The notes under the pieces were generated by a model, which made no database searches, was not told where the DNA came from, and saw nothing but the letters and a program-made list of their open reading frames with translations. A program made the position numbers and the translations under genes. DNA of 64,000 nucleotides, taken from NCBI RefSeq assembly GCF_035083965.1, contig NC_089732.1:10431424-10495423 (forward strand), in the 5' to 3' direction. The DNA comes from Branchiostoma lanceolatum. Taxonomy: Eukaryota > Chordata > Leptocardii > Amphioxiformes > Branchiostomatidae. The number at the start of each line of letters is the position of its first letter. Position 1 is the first letter of the stretch. Positions 26,001 to 37,289 of this stretch are shown here, piece after piece.

Positions 26001-27465
26001 GGTTTCTCCTCCGCGTGAGTGCGCATGTGTTGCTTCAGATTTCCAGGATGACTGAATCGCTTGCTGCACTCCTCACACATGTAGGGTTTCTCACCTGTAT
26101 GAGTACGCATGTGTCTCTTCAGATTATCTGGCCTTCTGAACTGCTTACTGCACTCCTTACACGAGTAGGGCTTCTCTCCTGAGTGACTCAGCATGTGTTC
26201 CTTTAGATGCTTCCTCTCAATGAACTCTTTGCTGCACTCCTCACATCTGTGGAGATTTTCCTCTGTGTGAGTGTACAGGTGTTTCTTCAGCTCATGTGGC
26301 TTACTGAACTGACTGCTACATTTCTCACATTTGTAAGGCTTGCTCCTTGTATGAATCTCCATGTGTCTCCTCAGATTACGCTTCGAATGGAACTGCTTGC
26401 TGCACTCCTCACACCTGAAGGGTTTCTCCCCTGTGTGAGTGTGCATGTGTTGCTTTAGATTTCCCAGCACACTGAATCGCTTGCTGCACTCCCCACACAT
26501 GTAGGGTTTCTCACCTGTGTGAGTGTGCATGTGTTCCTTCAGGGCACGAGAATCGCTGAGACACTTGCTGCATTCCTCACACCTGTAGGGATTTTTCCCA
26601 GTGTGTTTGCTGTGCTCATCAGATGGTGCTGTAGCAGCCTGGTTGTCTTCCTTCTGAATTGCTTGTGATGAGGATTCCTTACGAAAAAAAAAGAATAAAA
26701 TACAAACATAAAGCCTAAAGCATACAACCAGGTATCAAATACCATCCTAAATGTAATAAATATATCTCAAATCCTGGGCATGCATTTTTAACAGTATCTA
26801 ATTGACTAAAATCAGTTGCTGACTATTTTTTTCTGAATACCATCATTACAATTTAGATATTCAATCAAGACTGTTATGTTTAAGTACAAATCATTCACCT
26901 CATTGGTTGGTATAGACCGTGATACTGGGTCCTGTGGTGCTTCCTCATCATCTTGTGAGTTATCTTCATCACCACAGTCATCACTGTCTCCTCCATCTTC
27001 TATGTCGGTGTCTTCCCTAGTTGTCTGCATATCTTCTGTGGCTTGAGGTTGGGGGATGGCATTTTGTGGCTTTGCAGACTCCTCTGCACATTTGTTATGT
27101 ATTTCTTGGCCATGCTTTTGCAGGACAGTGTCAAGAAGCTCTTCTGACAGGATAACACCCTCTGCATGGGTTTCTCCACTCTCTTGCTGTGGTAGGGTGC
27201 CATGTGGGTCTTCTGACGCAACATGTGCATCGAGTCGTTGTCTGTCGTCAGCCTCGCTGTACTCTAAGGTCATCAGCTCTTGTAGAAGGGCGACCAGGTT
27301 GCGTTTGTCTACGCCCTGTTTGCCTACCTCAATTTTACGCCTGCGGAGCTCCAACACGACCTCCTCCATAAAGAGCCTGGGCAGCACAGCCAGGGACACC
27401 TCCTTACACAGGCCAGTCAGACCTTTGGTAACCAGGTCACTCAGACTCAGAGAGGAGGAAGCCAT
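23090..27465 (-). CDS. giant C2H2 zinc-finger protein, two coding exons, 1384 residues
   Basis: Exon 1 is 27465-26899 (189 codons) and exon 2 is 26677-23090. The intron starts GTGAAT and ends in AG after a T-rich tract, and the phase is kept. The start MASSSLSLSDLV is chosen because upstream in-frame sequence shows no conservation cue. Residues 1-100 form a Leu-rich helical region (ELRRRKIEVGKQGV, LVALLQELMTLEY) that I do not match to SCAN, BTB or KRAB. An acidic tract follows (DSDDCGDEDNSQDDEE). From about residue 220 there are 28 C2H2 units in three blocks (about 220-441, 611-803, 971-1347), separated by two near-identical linkers of about 170 residues. TGEKP-type linkers join most fingers. 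Finger 8 is broken. The role is presumably nuclear DNA binding; the target is unknown. Confidence 0.9.
24330..26680 (-). repeat. internal module duplication in the zinc-finger gene (period 1083 bp)
   Basis: The block covering the end of the linker and the first fingers recurs with an offset of 1083 bp (for example 24274-24465 versus 25357-25548) and again about 1182 bp further upstream. The extra 99 bp correspond to one additional finger (84 bp) plus a 15 bp insertion in finger 8. The long linker is also near-identical in its two copies. This points to tandem duplication of a linker-plus-fingers module. Confidence 0.85.
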
Positions 27466-28850
27466 GGTCGGGACCAGGATGAGTGCAATTGAACCACACT
27501 TCTGATTGGAGCACTTTGACTTCTCTGGAACACAAACCACACAGTATCCATAAGCTCGCTCACACTTCTGAGTAGAAGGAATTGTGTATGCGTAAAATGT
27601 CAAAGGTGAAGACCCATAAGACATGAACAAAACATGTTCGGGACATAGTGTTGTGCAAATTGAGACAATGGTCCAGAGAAAGAACTGTTTACAAGTCAGG
27701 GGCCTTCAACTTTAACATATTTCCCACAATTCCTGTCACCGCTAGCGCTCATGTGTACCTAGAAGTGTGAACGAGCTTATCCAGGAGACTAAAGGTTTTT
27801 GTAGCATTTAACAATAAATGTTAAACATGTTGTTGACAAAGCAGCAATACACAACATATGATATTATAACCAGCAGGGCTCTGAGCTTCTCTCAATCGTT
27901 ACATTTTTATACTCCACTTTTGCCAGGTATTTGCGAAAACTTGACGTTCAGGCACTGTTGCTGCCCACATACGCAACATTATCACTTGAAGCATTCAAAC
28001 AAAAAATAGAGTGACAGGTTGTCCTCAAGTCAAACTCTCAAAGAGTTTCCATGGCTATTTAGTAATCCCCCCCCCCCGCCGCCGCCTTTTTGTTTTAGAC
28101 AAATAGTTTCATACAACATCAAGCAACGTTATGCTGCAGTTCTTTTCTCTCATGAAATAGAACTCTAATTAGGCACTACTTGAAGCATGAAATCATTCAA
28201 ACACATTATTTGAAACACCAATTTCATGGTTGCAGAGAAAAAGAACACATGATCATGTTCATTTTTTTCGTGACAGAATCTGAGGTTCAGTCAGAGAAAA
28301 TTATTTCTTTGATCGCTGATAGACGCCGATATTTCAAATTGTAGCCAGGTGAACGTACCTGCCAGTTATCTTGGATACCACCGTGTCTTGAGTGGGGAAT
28401 GGTGACCTGCAGAGCTCTTCATAGATTCAGATATTCTACTAAATCGACTCCTTGACTGTTGATTTGAATAAGTTATGAGCTGATCGAACGTTCTTCAGGT
28501 CACTAGGCCGTTCCAAAAAAAGATTTATAGCGGGGGGGAGGGGGTGATAACAACCTAAATTTAAATACCTCTCAAGTCCTACTTCCTAGCACTCTAACCC
28601 CCAGAGCCCTACAATTCTGACTATTTCAACCCTCTATCTCCTCGATTCCTAAGGATTTAAAATTCCCTACGCCCTAGTAGAGTCTATTACTATGTCATCG
28701 AACCCTCCTAAATATTTGGAACAGTCCATACCGTGTAAAATTGCCCGTAGAATTGTGGGTAATAAACATGGCTGCCCCCTGTGTTTGTTTTCCGTCTTTT
28801 CTGGTACATTTCTAGATATTTCGCTGGTTTCCGTGATACCTACAGGGAAG
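27466..28850. promoter_or_regulatory. head-to-head spacer between the zinc-finger gene and WDR83
   Basis: The start codons of the minus-strand zinc-finger gene and plus-strand WDR83 face away from each other across about 1.4 kb, so both promoters must lie here unless upstream noncoding exons exist. A C-run followed by CCGCCGCCGCC lies near 28066-28085, and a G-run near 28531-28545. No TATA element is obvious. Confidence 0.45.
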
Positions 28851-31800
28851 ATGGGAACCAAACTCCCAACCAAGGTTGCAAGAACTCTTGAGTGCAAGCA
28901 GGGAGCTGTAAGAGCCGTCAGGTTCAACGGTATGTAGCAGAATTTCGATGTCGGGAATATCCCCCTCCCCCTTGATTTGTTTACATGCATCGCGATTTAA
29001 AAAAAAAACACATATCGCATGATTTATATAAGTTATTATAACGTTATATATATATATATATATTACTTTGTTGGACTTGATTTTCAGACACTGAAGTCTG
29101 AATAATAGGAAAATTTGATATTTCAATATCATTCATATGCACTACACTACTAGTAGTCACCAGGCAGCATAAAAAAAATGAATTTATACATGTATGTGGC
29201 TCAGGTGGTTATATGGAGGAAATATTTTTAAAAATTGAACGTTGATGTTGTTATTGACTCGAGCATTTATACTGCACAGTTACCCAGTATGCATTTGAGA
29301 CTTATGCTGTCAAGATGTCAAGAAATAGTACTGTGATATTGGTAGTGTTAACAAGCAGGTTATATATTCTTGATTTTAACAATTTGACACATACATGTAT
29401 ATGTAACATGGTTACATCCTGGAACATATATATAATATATGGAGTGAACCAGAGCTAGAAATTGTATGGATACCAGGCTATTCTACAGGGAGGTGATCAA
29501 AGGCATGAATGAAGTTAGAATATGATCCATATCGTCTAATGTAAAACAGTAACCTTCACCCCTTTCCCCAGATGACGGGAACTACTGTATGACATGTGGC
29601 AGTGACAAGTCCATCAAACTGTGGAACCCACACAAGGGAACCCACATCATGACGTACTCAGGACACGGCTACGAAGTTCTTGACGTCGCTGCGTAAGTCT
29701 CTCAAGACTCAAGACTTTTGTTTAACTCTTAAGTGTTATGGTGCAGTCTAAATAGCCGATTTAATATTACCTGCTACATAAACATCAGAGCCAATTAGAT
29801 TCATCATCATCATACTCCGGTGAGGTATACTACTTCACTAGATAAAGTTTTTCCAGTAGTTCTTGTCCTTCAATTAGATAAACCTTTCCAAAACATGGAC
29901 CATGCTAAGCTGTACAAAATGGAATTTCATCTTACATTGGCTTGTGATGCTGTAACACTTGCAACATCCACTTTTCTTTAGACGACATCACAAAATTGTA
30001 CATGGCTTTCTTTTCTATGGGGGGTAGGTAGTCACAGAGTCTCAGTTTTGTTTGATATTACTGTAATGCACATGTTTTAATTGAAGTATAATTCAAAAGC
30101 TTATCTTTTCACTTACAATTGCAGGTTGTTTTGCTTAATGAAGTATTGATAATTGTTTTCTTTCCATGGCCAGGTCATGTGACAACAGCCAACTAACATC
30201 TACTGGGGCAGACAAGATGGTAATATTATGGGATGTCTCCACAGGAAAGATGGTGCGAAGGTTCAGAGGTCATGTTGGGGTGAGTGTCTTGGACTTTAGT
30301 TTAAAGAGTATTAACTCTCTGTTGGATATTTTTGTACATCTACATGTATATTAGATCAACTTTAGATATCATAATTTTCAACAAGTATTTGTAACCTATT
30401 GTGTTCCCCACTTATTTGTCGTCTTTGTACATTTCAGCGTGTAAACTGTGTGAAATTCAATGAAGAGTCGACTGTCATTGCATCAGGTAAGTCAGCACTC
30501 TCATGACTGGGATGGATGCCTACATTCTAAAATCTGATTGAAACCTTCTTATTGAAATACACATACGGTATGGTACCCTTTAGCCCATTTCCAAGGATGA
30601 ACTTCCACTAGTTTCAGGTCTTATCAAGCAACAGACAATTCAATTCATATACAGGCACAGACCAGAGGTAAGCATTGTTAAACTACTTCATAAAAATGAT
30701 GAGTTCACAGCTTACAAATCAATAAAATAAGGTACAAAATACATGATTACCAAATGAATTTACATCTCTAATATATAGAAAGTATATTAAAAGCAGCAGA
30801 ATGGATTAAGATCTAGACATCCAACTTTCATAAAGTCAGTGAAGCTTTGAATTTAAGTACACATAGTAACTATTATGTGGCTACAATCATTGTGATAACA
30901 TGTACAGTTCGTACTAGTACCCACTGCTGTTCTTTGCACATCTTATAGTATAAGTTATACATCTTCCATGCAAATATCCAGTGGAGCTAAAACGGCTAGA
31001 TTAAAGATAAGAATAAAAGCTACCCCTTGTACTACAAATTCAAAGAAGCGTTGCATCAGTGATACCCAGGCATTGTGAAATATTTGATACTTCGAGTTGA
31101 ACTACAACTGTTACAGTACAAGATTTCAGGAATGACGTCACGCTGTTTCCCCATCCAGGATCCATCGACAACACAGTTCGACTCTGGGACTGTCGAGCCA
31201 AGAAATATGACCCCATCCAGATTCTGGATGAAGCGAAGGACGGAATTTTCAGCATAAAATTATCGGACCATGAAATCCTCACAGGGTTGGTTCACTTCTA
31301 TATTTAAGAAACTAGATGATGTTCTTATTATTATGGGGTAGGTATGTCACTAGACTCTGGAGAGTGTAATACCGGTACATGAAATATTTGTCTCGTTTTG
31401 TGTTAAACTTTTGGGTTTTTGCTGTGACCCCTTACTGAGAAACTATCACACCTTAAGCATATGCTCTGTCTTCCCGTACATTGCTACCACTGTTTCGTAA
31501 GACATAGTTAAAGCTGCCTTTCCCTTATACTGTGAAACATAGCCTCCATAAACTTAAATGAAGTTACAATGTATGGCAACACTGAACATATCTTGTGCAC
31601 TTCAGGTCTGTGGATGGCAGAGTCAGAAGATACGACTTGCGTGTGGGAGAACTCCTTGTAGATTACGTAGGAAGTAGGTGTATTCTTCATTTCCTTATCC
31701 CATAAATATTCTATTAGGCTCATGAAGATAATGTCATATGCAAGTCAATTTTCTCCATGTTGTGGACTTTATGTCAACCATGATTGAATTCAATGTCTAA

Positions 31801-33277
31801 AATGCAACTTTGAACAGATTTTCAACTATGTCTGCAGTAGAGTAGTCGCAAATTTTTGTGTTGGAACAAAGTTTTAACTCTGTACCAAGTACCAAATACC
31901 AAGGGTCTGTAATTATGATGCTTGAATCTGATTATCCCTTTCATGTTGCATGACTTTCAATGTTTTTCTGCAGGCCCTGTGACGTGTGTTTGCTTCACCA
32001 AAGATGGCCAGTGTGTCCTGAGCTCAGCACTAGACAGTACCCTACGACTGTTGGACAAGGACACAGGGGAGCTGCTCGGAGAGTAAGCCAGCTTGGAAAC
32101 ATTATACCATATTCTAAACTGTTTTGTCTAACCTTCTGCTCAATGGAGGCAGTCATCTTGGTCACCTGACCCAGTCCAACCAATCACATCTTTCATGTTC
32201 GTAACCTGAACCAGTCCAGTCAATAAGACTGTTTTGCCAAGAATGCCTTCATATGGTTTTGATACTGTTCAGTTTTAATTTTAGTGTTGTCTGTTTCTAA
32301 CAGAGATTTTCTTGGAGATGTATTGGAAAAAAGTAGTATCAATGGAAGCCTGCCTTATCGTTTGGACATAACTTTCTAAACTACATGAATCTGAAGACCA
32401 AACACTATTTTTTGATCATCCCCAGCAAATCTCATACATGGACATATCAAGTTCTGTCACTGCCACTCCACTTTGAAAAGGATATCCTCAAATGTACCAG
32501 ACAATCTCAGGTCAAGAGCTAGTAATCATCAAGTGATGAAGTCTTGCACTTATAAAAGATTTCTGCATGTTTTTTCAGGTACACAGGTCACAAAAGCACA
32601 GAGTTTAAGATAGACTGCTGCCTCACCAACAGTGATGCACATGTAGTCAGCGGCTCAGAGGATGGCAAGATTTACTTCTGGGACCTGGTAGATGTAAGTA
32701 ATAGGTTGTCTTTAATCATCATTCCAGGTGGCTTGCCCAAAATAAGGCCAGACTCTCTCTCCATGATTTCCTGGTACCGAGGGTGATGCGGGATACACTG
32801 TGTTGTATTTTCTTTATGTCATACCCAACCAAAAAAAAAATGCAAAATGCACCAGATGTTGAGAAAATTTGGTGTCTTGGAGCTAAAAACAACAGCAATT
32901 CCAACTTCTGAATCCGGTATTCAAATTTTCGACAGTGCATGCAAAGTGCATTCAAATGATTCTATGGAAGATTGTGTACTTTACAAGTGATTTGTGTGTG
33001 ATGATCCAAAATATCACCAGGTCCAGAACACCCATATTGAATGTTATTATGGCCAAGGTTTGACAAAGATACTTATATATTAAGCTGAAAATTGTTGTGT
33101 TTTATTATTAAAAAAATTCTTTTCCTTTTTTTTCAGAGCAAAATTGTCCACACACTTTCCAAGGAAGGAAAAGGTGTTGTCCATTCCCTCAGCTACCATC
33201 CCTCCCTCCCCTGCATGCTTTCAGCTGCTGAGAACTTGGTCAAGGTCTGGAGGGAGGAAGACTACCAAGAGGACTAG
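28851..33277 (+). CDS. WDR83: WDR83 (MORG1), seven-WD40 scaffold protein, nine exons
   Basis: Coding exons: 28851-28929, 29572-29692, 30174-30279, 30438-30486, 31159-31285, 31606-31673, 31974-32082, 32579-32693, 33137-33277. All are GT-AG with matching phases, giving 304 residues; vertebrate WDR83 is about 315. Signature stretches include QGAVRAVRFN, CGSDKSIKLWNP, YSGHGYEVLDV, VILWDVSTGKMVRRFRGH, GSIDNTVRLWDCR, DHEILTGSVDGRVRRYDLR, LLDKDTGELLGEY, SEDGKIYFWDL and VKVWREEDY, covering seven blades. The family scaffolds ERK-module components, associates with spliceosomes and modulates PHD3/HIF signalling. The start at 28851 matches the family's short N-terminus; an in-frame ATG at 28692 would add 53 residues with no WD40 character. 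A poly(A) signal AATAAA lies at 33653-33658. Confidence 0.95.
29045..29064. repeat. TA dinucleotide microsatellite in WDR83 intron 1
   Basis: An uninterrupted TA run is seen directly. Confidence 0.75.
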
Positions 33278-33874
33278 CCCACGGGCAGCTTTACCTCAGT
33301 AGCAACATTGGAGTTTTCAGAACCGTTGGATTAGATCATCCAACCCATGCATATACGTTGTTTCCTGACTATCATAATGTGTTTATTAACTGGTTGGAAA
33401 AATTGATTTACTAGTAGCACTAGTAACTTACATGGACTACATGTATGTCTGTTACCAAGAGTACCAGTGAAGCATTTGTCACTATTTGACATATCTATTT
33501 TTCCAAGTGAAAGGGAAGGCAATGTGTAGAAATGTTCTCATCTAACATCCTGGAAACTATGAATGTATAATTAATGAATGAATGAAAATCATTATTATTT
33601 TCGAATGAAAAAGTTGACCTGTGTCATGGTGTACATTTGGACTGTGTATTTGAATAAAGCCATTCTACATCAGTTCTTTTGTTGTGTTCAATGCTTGAAT
33701 ATATATTCTATGAAGCCTCAAATGATATGTTTGCCTTAGGATAAAACACTCAAACATTCAAGGAACAGAAATGCCTGTAGATTCAGTTCAGTTCTGCCAA
33801 AGGCCATATTTGGGAAGTTAAAATTGAAGGATGTCGACATTTGTGACCAAAAAAGTACTTGATCTATCAGCTTA

Positions 33875-33879
33875 TACAG
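33875..33879. repeat. left 5 bp target duplication (TACAG)
   Basis: TACAG sits immediately outside the left inverted repeat, and the same 5 bp in the same orientation follows the right one at 37673-37677. A 5 bp match has about a 1 in 1000 chance, but its exact abutment to both repeat ends supports a genuine insertion footprint. Confidence 0.65.
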
Positions 33880-34262
33880 CACCCCCATGAAACTCCTTAT
33901 GGGCCGTACCCGGTCTTATGGGCCGTACCCGGTAAAATTATGGGCCGTACCCGGACTTATGGGCCGTACCCGGTAAAATTATGGGCCGTACCCGGACTTA
34001 TGGGCCGTACCCTGTACCTATGGGCCGTACCCAATGGCCGACATCGCCCGGCCACAGGGCGAAGTGGCGTGAAAGTCGCGTCTAGATACCCTGTACCGCA
34101 ACGATACACAATCACACATAGCCTATGCTCTGGCAAACATTCCTGGCCACCTCTCTGCCGAGTGGCGTTGTACAAATCGCCCCCAATATCGAGAACACTC
34201 ACGCAAGCTGTGGCGAGATGCCGGCTGCAGTGCTCGCGTGGGGTCGAGAAACCCGGAAGTGA
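33880..34262 (+). repeat. left terminal inverted repeat, 383 bp
   Basis: Seven tandem copies of TATGGGCCGTACCC, spaced by short GG(A/T)C, GGTAAAAT or TGTACC segments, fill the first 145 bp or so. A unique GC-rich 230 bp follows, up to CCCGGAAGTGA. Similarity to the right repeat stops abruptly after this. The long open frame across it is a by-product, not a gene. Confidence 0.9.
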
Positions 34263-34683
34263 GCTTCGCATCGATCATCATCATCAGCTGGGTTGTGTGG
34301 GAGGCGTCGCGAACCGGACAAAACTCTCGAGCTCCTTGCTATCGGTACGCATTTCACAATTTCATCCATGGTATATAACTTTTATTACCGCCCTATTAGG
34401 TCACTCCTCCAACAGAGAGTCACTGTAACGTAAGATTTTGTTCTTGTTATTATGATTACAGGGGATTTGATTTGTTTGTAAAGCGTGGAAGGGGTCGGGA
34501 GGTGTAGCATGACAGGGAGCCCGAGCATGCTGCACTGCACAAGTGACCATATACCGACGAGACAGTGGTGTAATAGAGACAACAACAACAGCATATTGCT
34601 AAAACTCTAGGTGAAGATGAACTGTTTCTAGTTTAATACTCTCTAACATGATCTTTGACTGTCTTATTCAATCTTCATTCCAG

Positions 34684-35586
34684 AGTATTGCACAATGACA
34701 AGAAAAAAGCCTATCAAGCTCCATCTTGGAAAGAAGGACAAAAGGACATATGCTGCCATCCCCTTTCCCAAAAGGAAAGTGATACATTGTCTGACTCCCC
34801 GGCCAAGTTGGGCACTCAGACGACCAGCCCCCGTTGAACAAGGTACTCTCAGTTGGCAAAAGAAGATTTCAGTACTTATGGGTACAGGTGACTCACAAAC
34901 AAACCTGGGTAAACCTATTTGGAGTAAGACATTAAAATCCTTCTCACATAACCAATGCAATATTCATACAGAAATTTGAAAGTATAGTGTTCAGCTGGCA
35001 GAATTTGATAGCAGCATTATTGTATGACTACAATCACAGATCTTATAAGGTCTTGGAGTCTTCATGTGTGCTCATGTGGTAGTTTACTTCATGTCAATTT
35101 TTGTTCTTGTAGATTGTGATAATTTCTAATCTACAAAAGAGTCATTCATTCAGTAGGCAAGCAGAAATCAATAACAACTTGAATTTCAAAGGGACATTGA
35201 TCCATCACACTATTTGCCAATAAAGTCACAGTTTATTACTCTATATCTGTAAACCTTATGCTTAAAAGTTATAACACATTAAGTACCGTAGTAACAGTAA
35301 TTTCGTTTTTTTCATTTCAGGGCCTGTGGATTCCCCAACGACAAGTAGCAAGCCTGTCTACCCCTGTCAAAGTACAGATGTCATCTTTACAGAAACAGAC
35401 CACCCTGAACAGTGGGAACCACCAACTAGGCTGGCTCTTGTGAAGGCAAAAAACCATCCCTTTGATCTGACATCAAGGGCACGCCCTAAATTTGGTGCTC
35501 CTTTGAAGGGGCAGACTGGTGTAAGGCAGTACCATAGAACAGATCTTTCAAAGATCCTGCCTCATGAGCGAATTGGTCTTCTATAA
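34684..35586 (+). CDS. unrecognised 137-residue basic protein, two coding exons, inside the TIR element
   Basis: Coding exons are 34695-34842 and 35321-35586 (414 nt with stop), joined by a GT-AG intron with a strong polypyrimidine acceptor; the phase is kept. An acceptor ending TTCCAG at 34683 precedes the start, so a noncoding first exon probably lies between the left inverted repeat and there (a GTACGC donor follows 34343). The protein starts MTRKKPIKLHLGKKDKRTY, is Lys/Arg-rich at the N-terminus, has PRPSWALRRPAPVE in the middle and ends SKILPHERIGLL. I see no signal peptide, membrane segment or known catalytic motif. Clean splicing over two frames argues for a real gene; function unknown. 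Confidence 0.6.
35046..35087 (-). pseudogene. zinc-finger fragment in the intron of the 137-residue gene
   Basis: GGTCTTGGAGTCTTCATGTG and TGCTCATGTG here match the stretch at about 35902-35937 that encodes HLSTHEDPKT in the convergent zinc-finger gene. It is a short displaced copy with no open finger around it. Confidence 0.5.
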
Positions 35587-35818
35587 GTAAACTTCACTGC
35601 TGTATTCAAAATTTCAATGTAATTTTTTTCTCCACTTTGCCAAACATTATCTTATTTCAAAGTGGAATGATTGTTGCATTGTCAAAATCATTCATTGATT
35701 TGAGTACTAGTTTGAAAAAGTAATTGCATATTGTTCAGATCTTACAGGACTTACATGGTTAATGATTAAAGATATGGAACATAATTAGGGGCTGCATGTA
35801 ACGTATGACTTTGTATGA

Positions 35819-36869
35819 TCAATCAGTAGAATTTTTGTGCACTGTTGCCATGTGGCGCATGAGCTGCCTCGCTCCCTGGTAGCTTTTACTGCACATGTTA
35901 CAGGTCTTGGGGTCTTCATGTGTGCTCAAGTGTCTTTTCAAACTTTGTTTCTGTTTGAAAGAAGCAGTGCACACCGTGCACTTGTGATCCTTGGCCTGCT
36001 GATGGATCTTCAGGTGGTCACATGTCTTCTGTGGGGCTTGGGCCTTCCGGCGATGGTGGTACAACTTTACTTTGTTTGCAAATGTCAGTTTGCAGGTTGT
36101 GCAGGTGTGCTCTTTGGACTCATGTATGAAACAGTGTTGCCTGAAACCAGAATATGACTTAAAACTCTTGCCACACTCCTTGCAGACTAGTACTTTATTA
36201 TTGTGCTGAATGTCTACATGTTTTTTTAGTGCAAACTTGTCATGAAAGGATGTAGAGCATTTCTCACAAGTAAACGTTGCTCTGTGTCTGAGGTTGTGTC
36301 TTCTGTAGTGGGAAGCAGGTATATTTTCCCCACAGATGTCACACAAGACGATGTTTGATTCTAAAAGGGGAGAAGTGAGATATCTGTTATTTTAGTATGC
36401 ACACATAGTTTGTTTATGTATACAAAATATGTGACAGTGTGAAGGGCTCAAAAGAAAAAAAAGTACCAACAAACAACTTAGTAACTGTAAATTTGGAACA
36501 AAATTTCACTCAGTCTGACACCTGTTATTCACTCATATTGCAAATCCTCCCAGAGTTATCTATGACGCTGGTACCCAAGCTATCAATCACTGGTTTTAAG
36601 AGAAATAGAGTCATAAAATTGTGGTACACAGGGATGTAACAATGCGCATGCAATGCACTTTTTCAATATTGAATGATACAATGAGACAAGTATATGAAAG
36701 TAGATATTCTCCAATGCTCTATACATACATGCTATACTGTATATTCACAGAAATAATTGAATAAAGAAAGGTCACCTGCAGTTGTGGCACCTGTTTCCTG
36801 TCCTACAATTTGTGGTGGCTCGGCATCATCTGTGACAACTGCGTCTGGGGGTTCTTCACCTGAATTCAT
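35819..36869 (-). CDS. C2H2 zinc-finger protein, 211 residues, two coding exons, inside the TIR element
   Basis: Exon 1 is 36869-36776 and exon 2 is 36360-35819. The donor GTGACC and the acceptor after CCCCTTTTAG keep phase, giving 212 codons with the stop. Residues 1-32 are acidic (MNSGEEPPDAVVTDDAEPP). From about residue 37 there are about six C2H2 units: CDICGENIPASHYRRHNLRH, FTCEKCSTSFHDKFALKKH, LVCKECGKSFKSYSGFRQH, HTCTTCKLTFANKVKLYHH (long or disrupted His spacing), HKCTVCTASFKQKQSLKRH and KTCNMCSKSYQGARQLMRH. An alternative in-frame ATG at 36914 adds 15 residues. The linkers are not TGEKP, unlike the large gene at 23-27 kb, so the two are not recent duplicates. It may bind DNA, possibly the repeat array in the flanking inverted repeats; that is speculation. 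Confidence 0.75.
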
Positions 36870-37289
36870 CTTTGGCAGTGGTAGTAGTGGGATGGTCAAA
36901 TTATTTGTATACAAAATGCCATGTTTATTGTTGCAATCAAATTTAATGACAAATTCTAGTACCTATAATTCCAGTTTACAACACCAAAAAAAGGTTGCTT
37001 CTGAGGTTCGGTCCACTACACTCAGATCTAGTTTCCCCTCCCACCCTATATGATAGTATATTCAGAGAACCCTGTGGACAGAGATTATATCTCTATTGTA
37101 ATCCATCTGATTCCTGTTGTTTCCACATTGGCTAGAATTCTAGAAACAGGTTATTCCATTGTGCGTTACCAAATCGTATATTTCACGGAATGATAGTCTA
37201 AATTCACTAGACATTTCACCAACCTTCCGTTGCACCTGCCGGCTGGACTGAACGCGGGTAAAAATGAAATTTCCCGCCAAAGAACAGCA

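Noticed and set aside
23111-27505. Plus-strand frames such as 24026-24397, 25419-25946 and 27056-27505
   Set aside because: Antisense shadows of the zinc-finger exons; they repeat with the same 1083 bp period.
28692-28850. 53-residue N-terminal extension of WDR83 from an upstream in-frame ATG
   Set aside because: It lacks WD40 character and would make the N-terminus much longer than in the family; it is probably 5' UTR.
33859-34428. 189-codon frame, with a matching 181-codon frame on the minus strand at 37166-37711
   Set aside because: Both are the same TIR sequence read in its open frame; identical repeats and no splice or start context. Not a gene.
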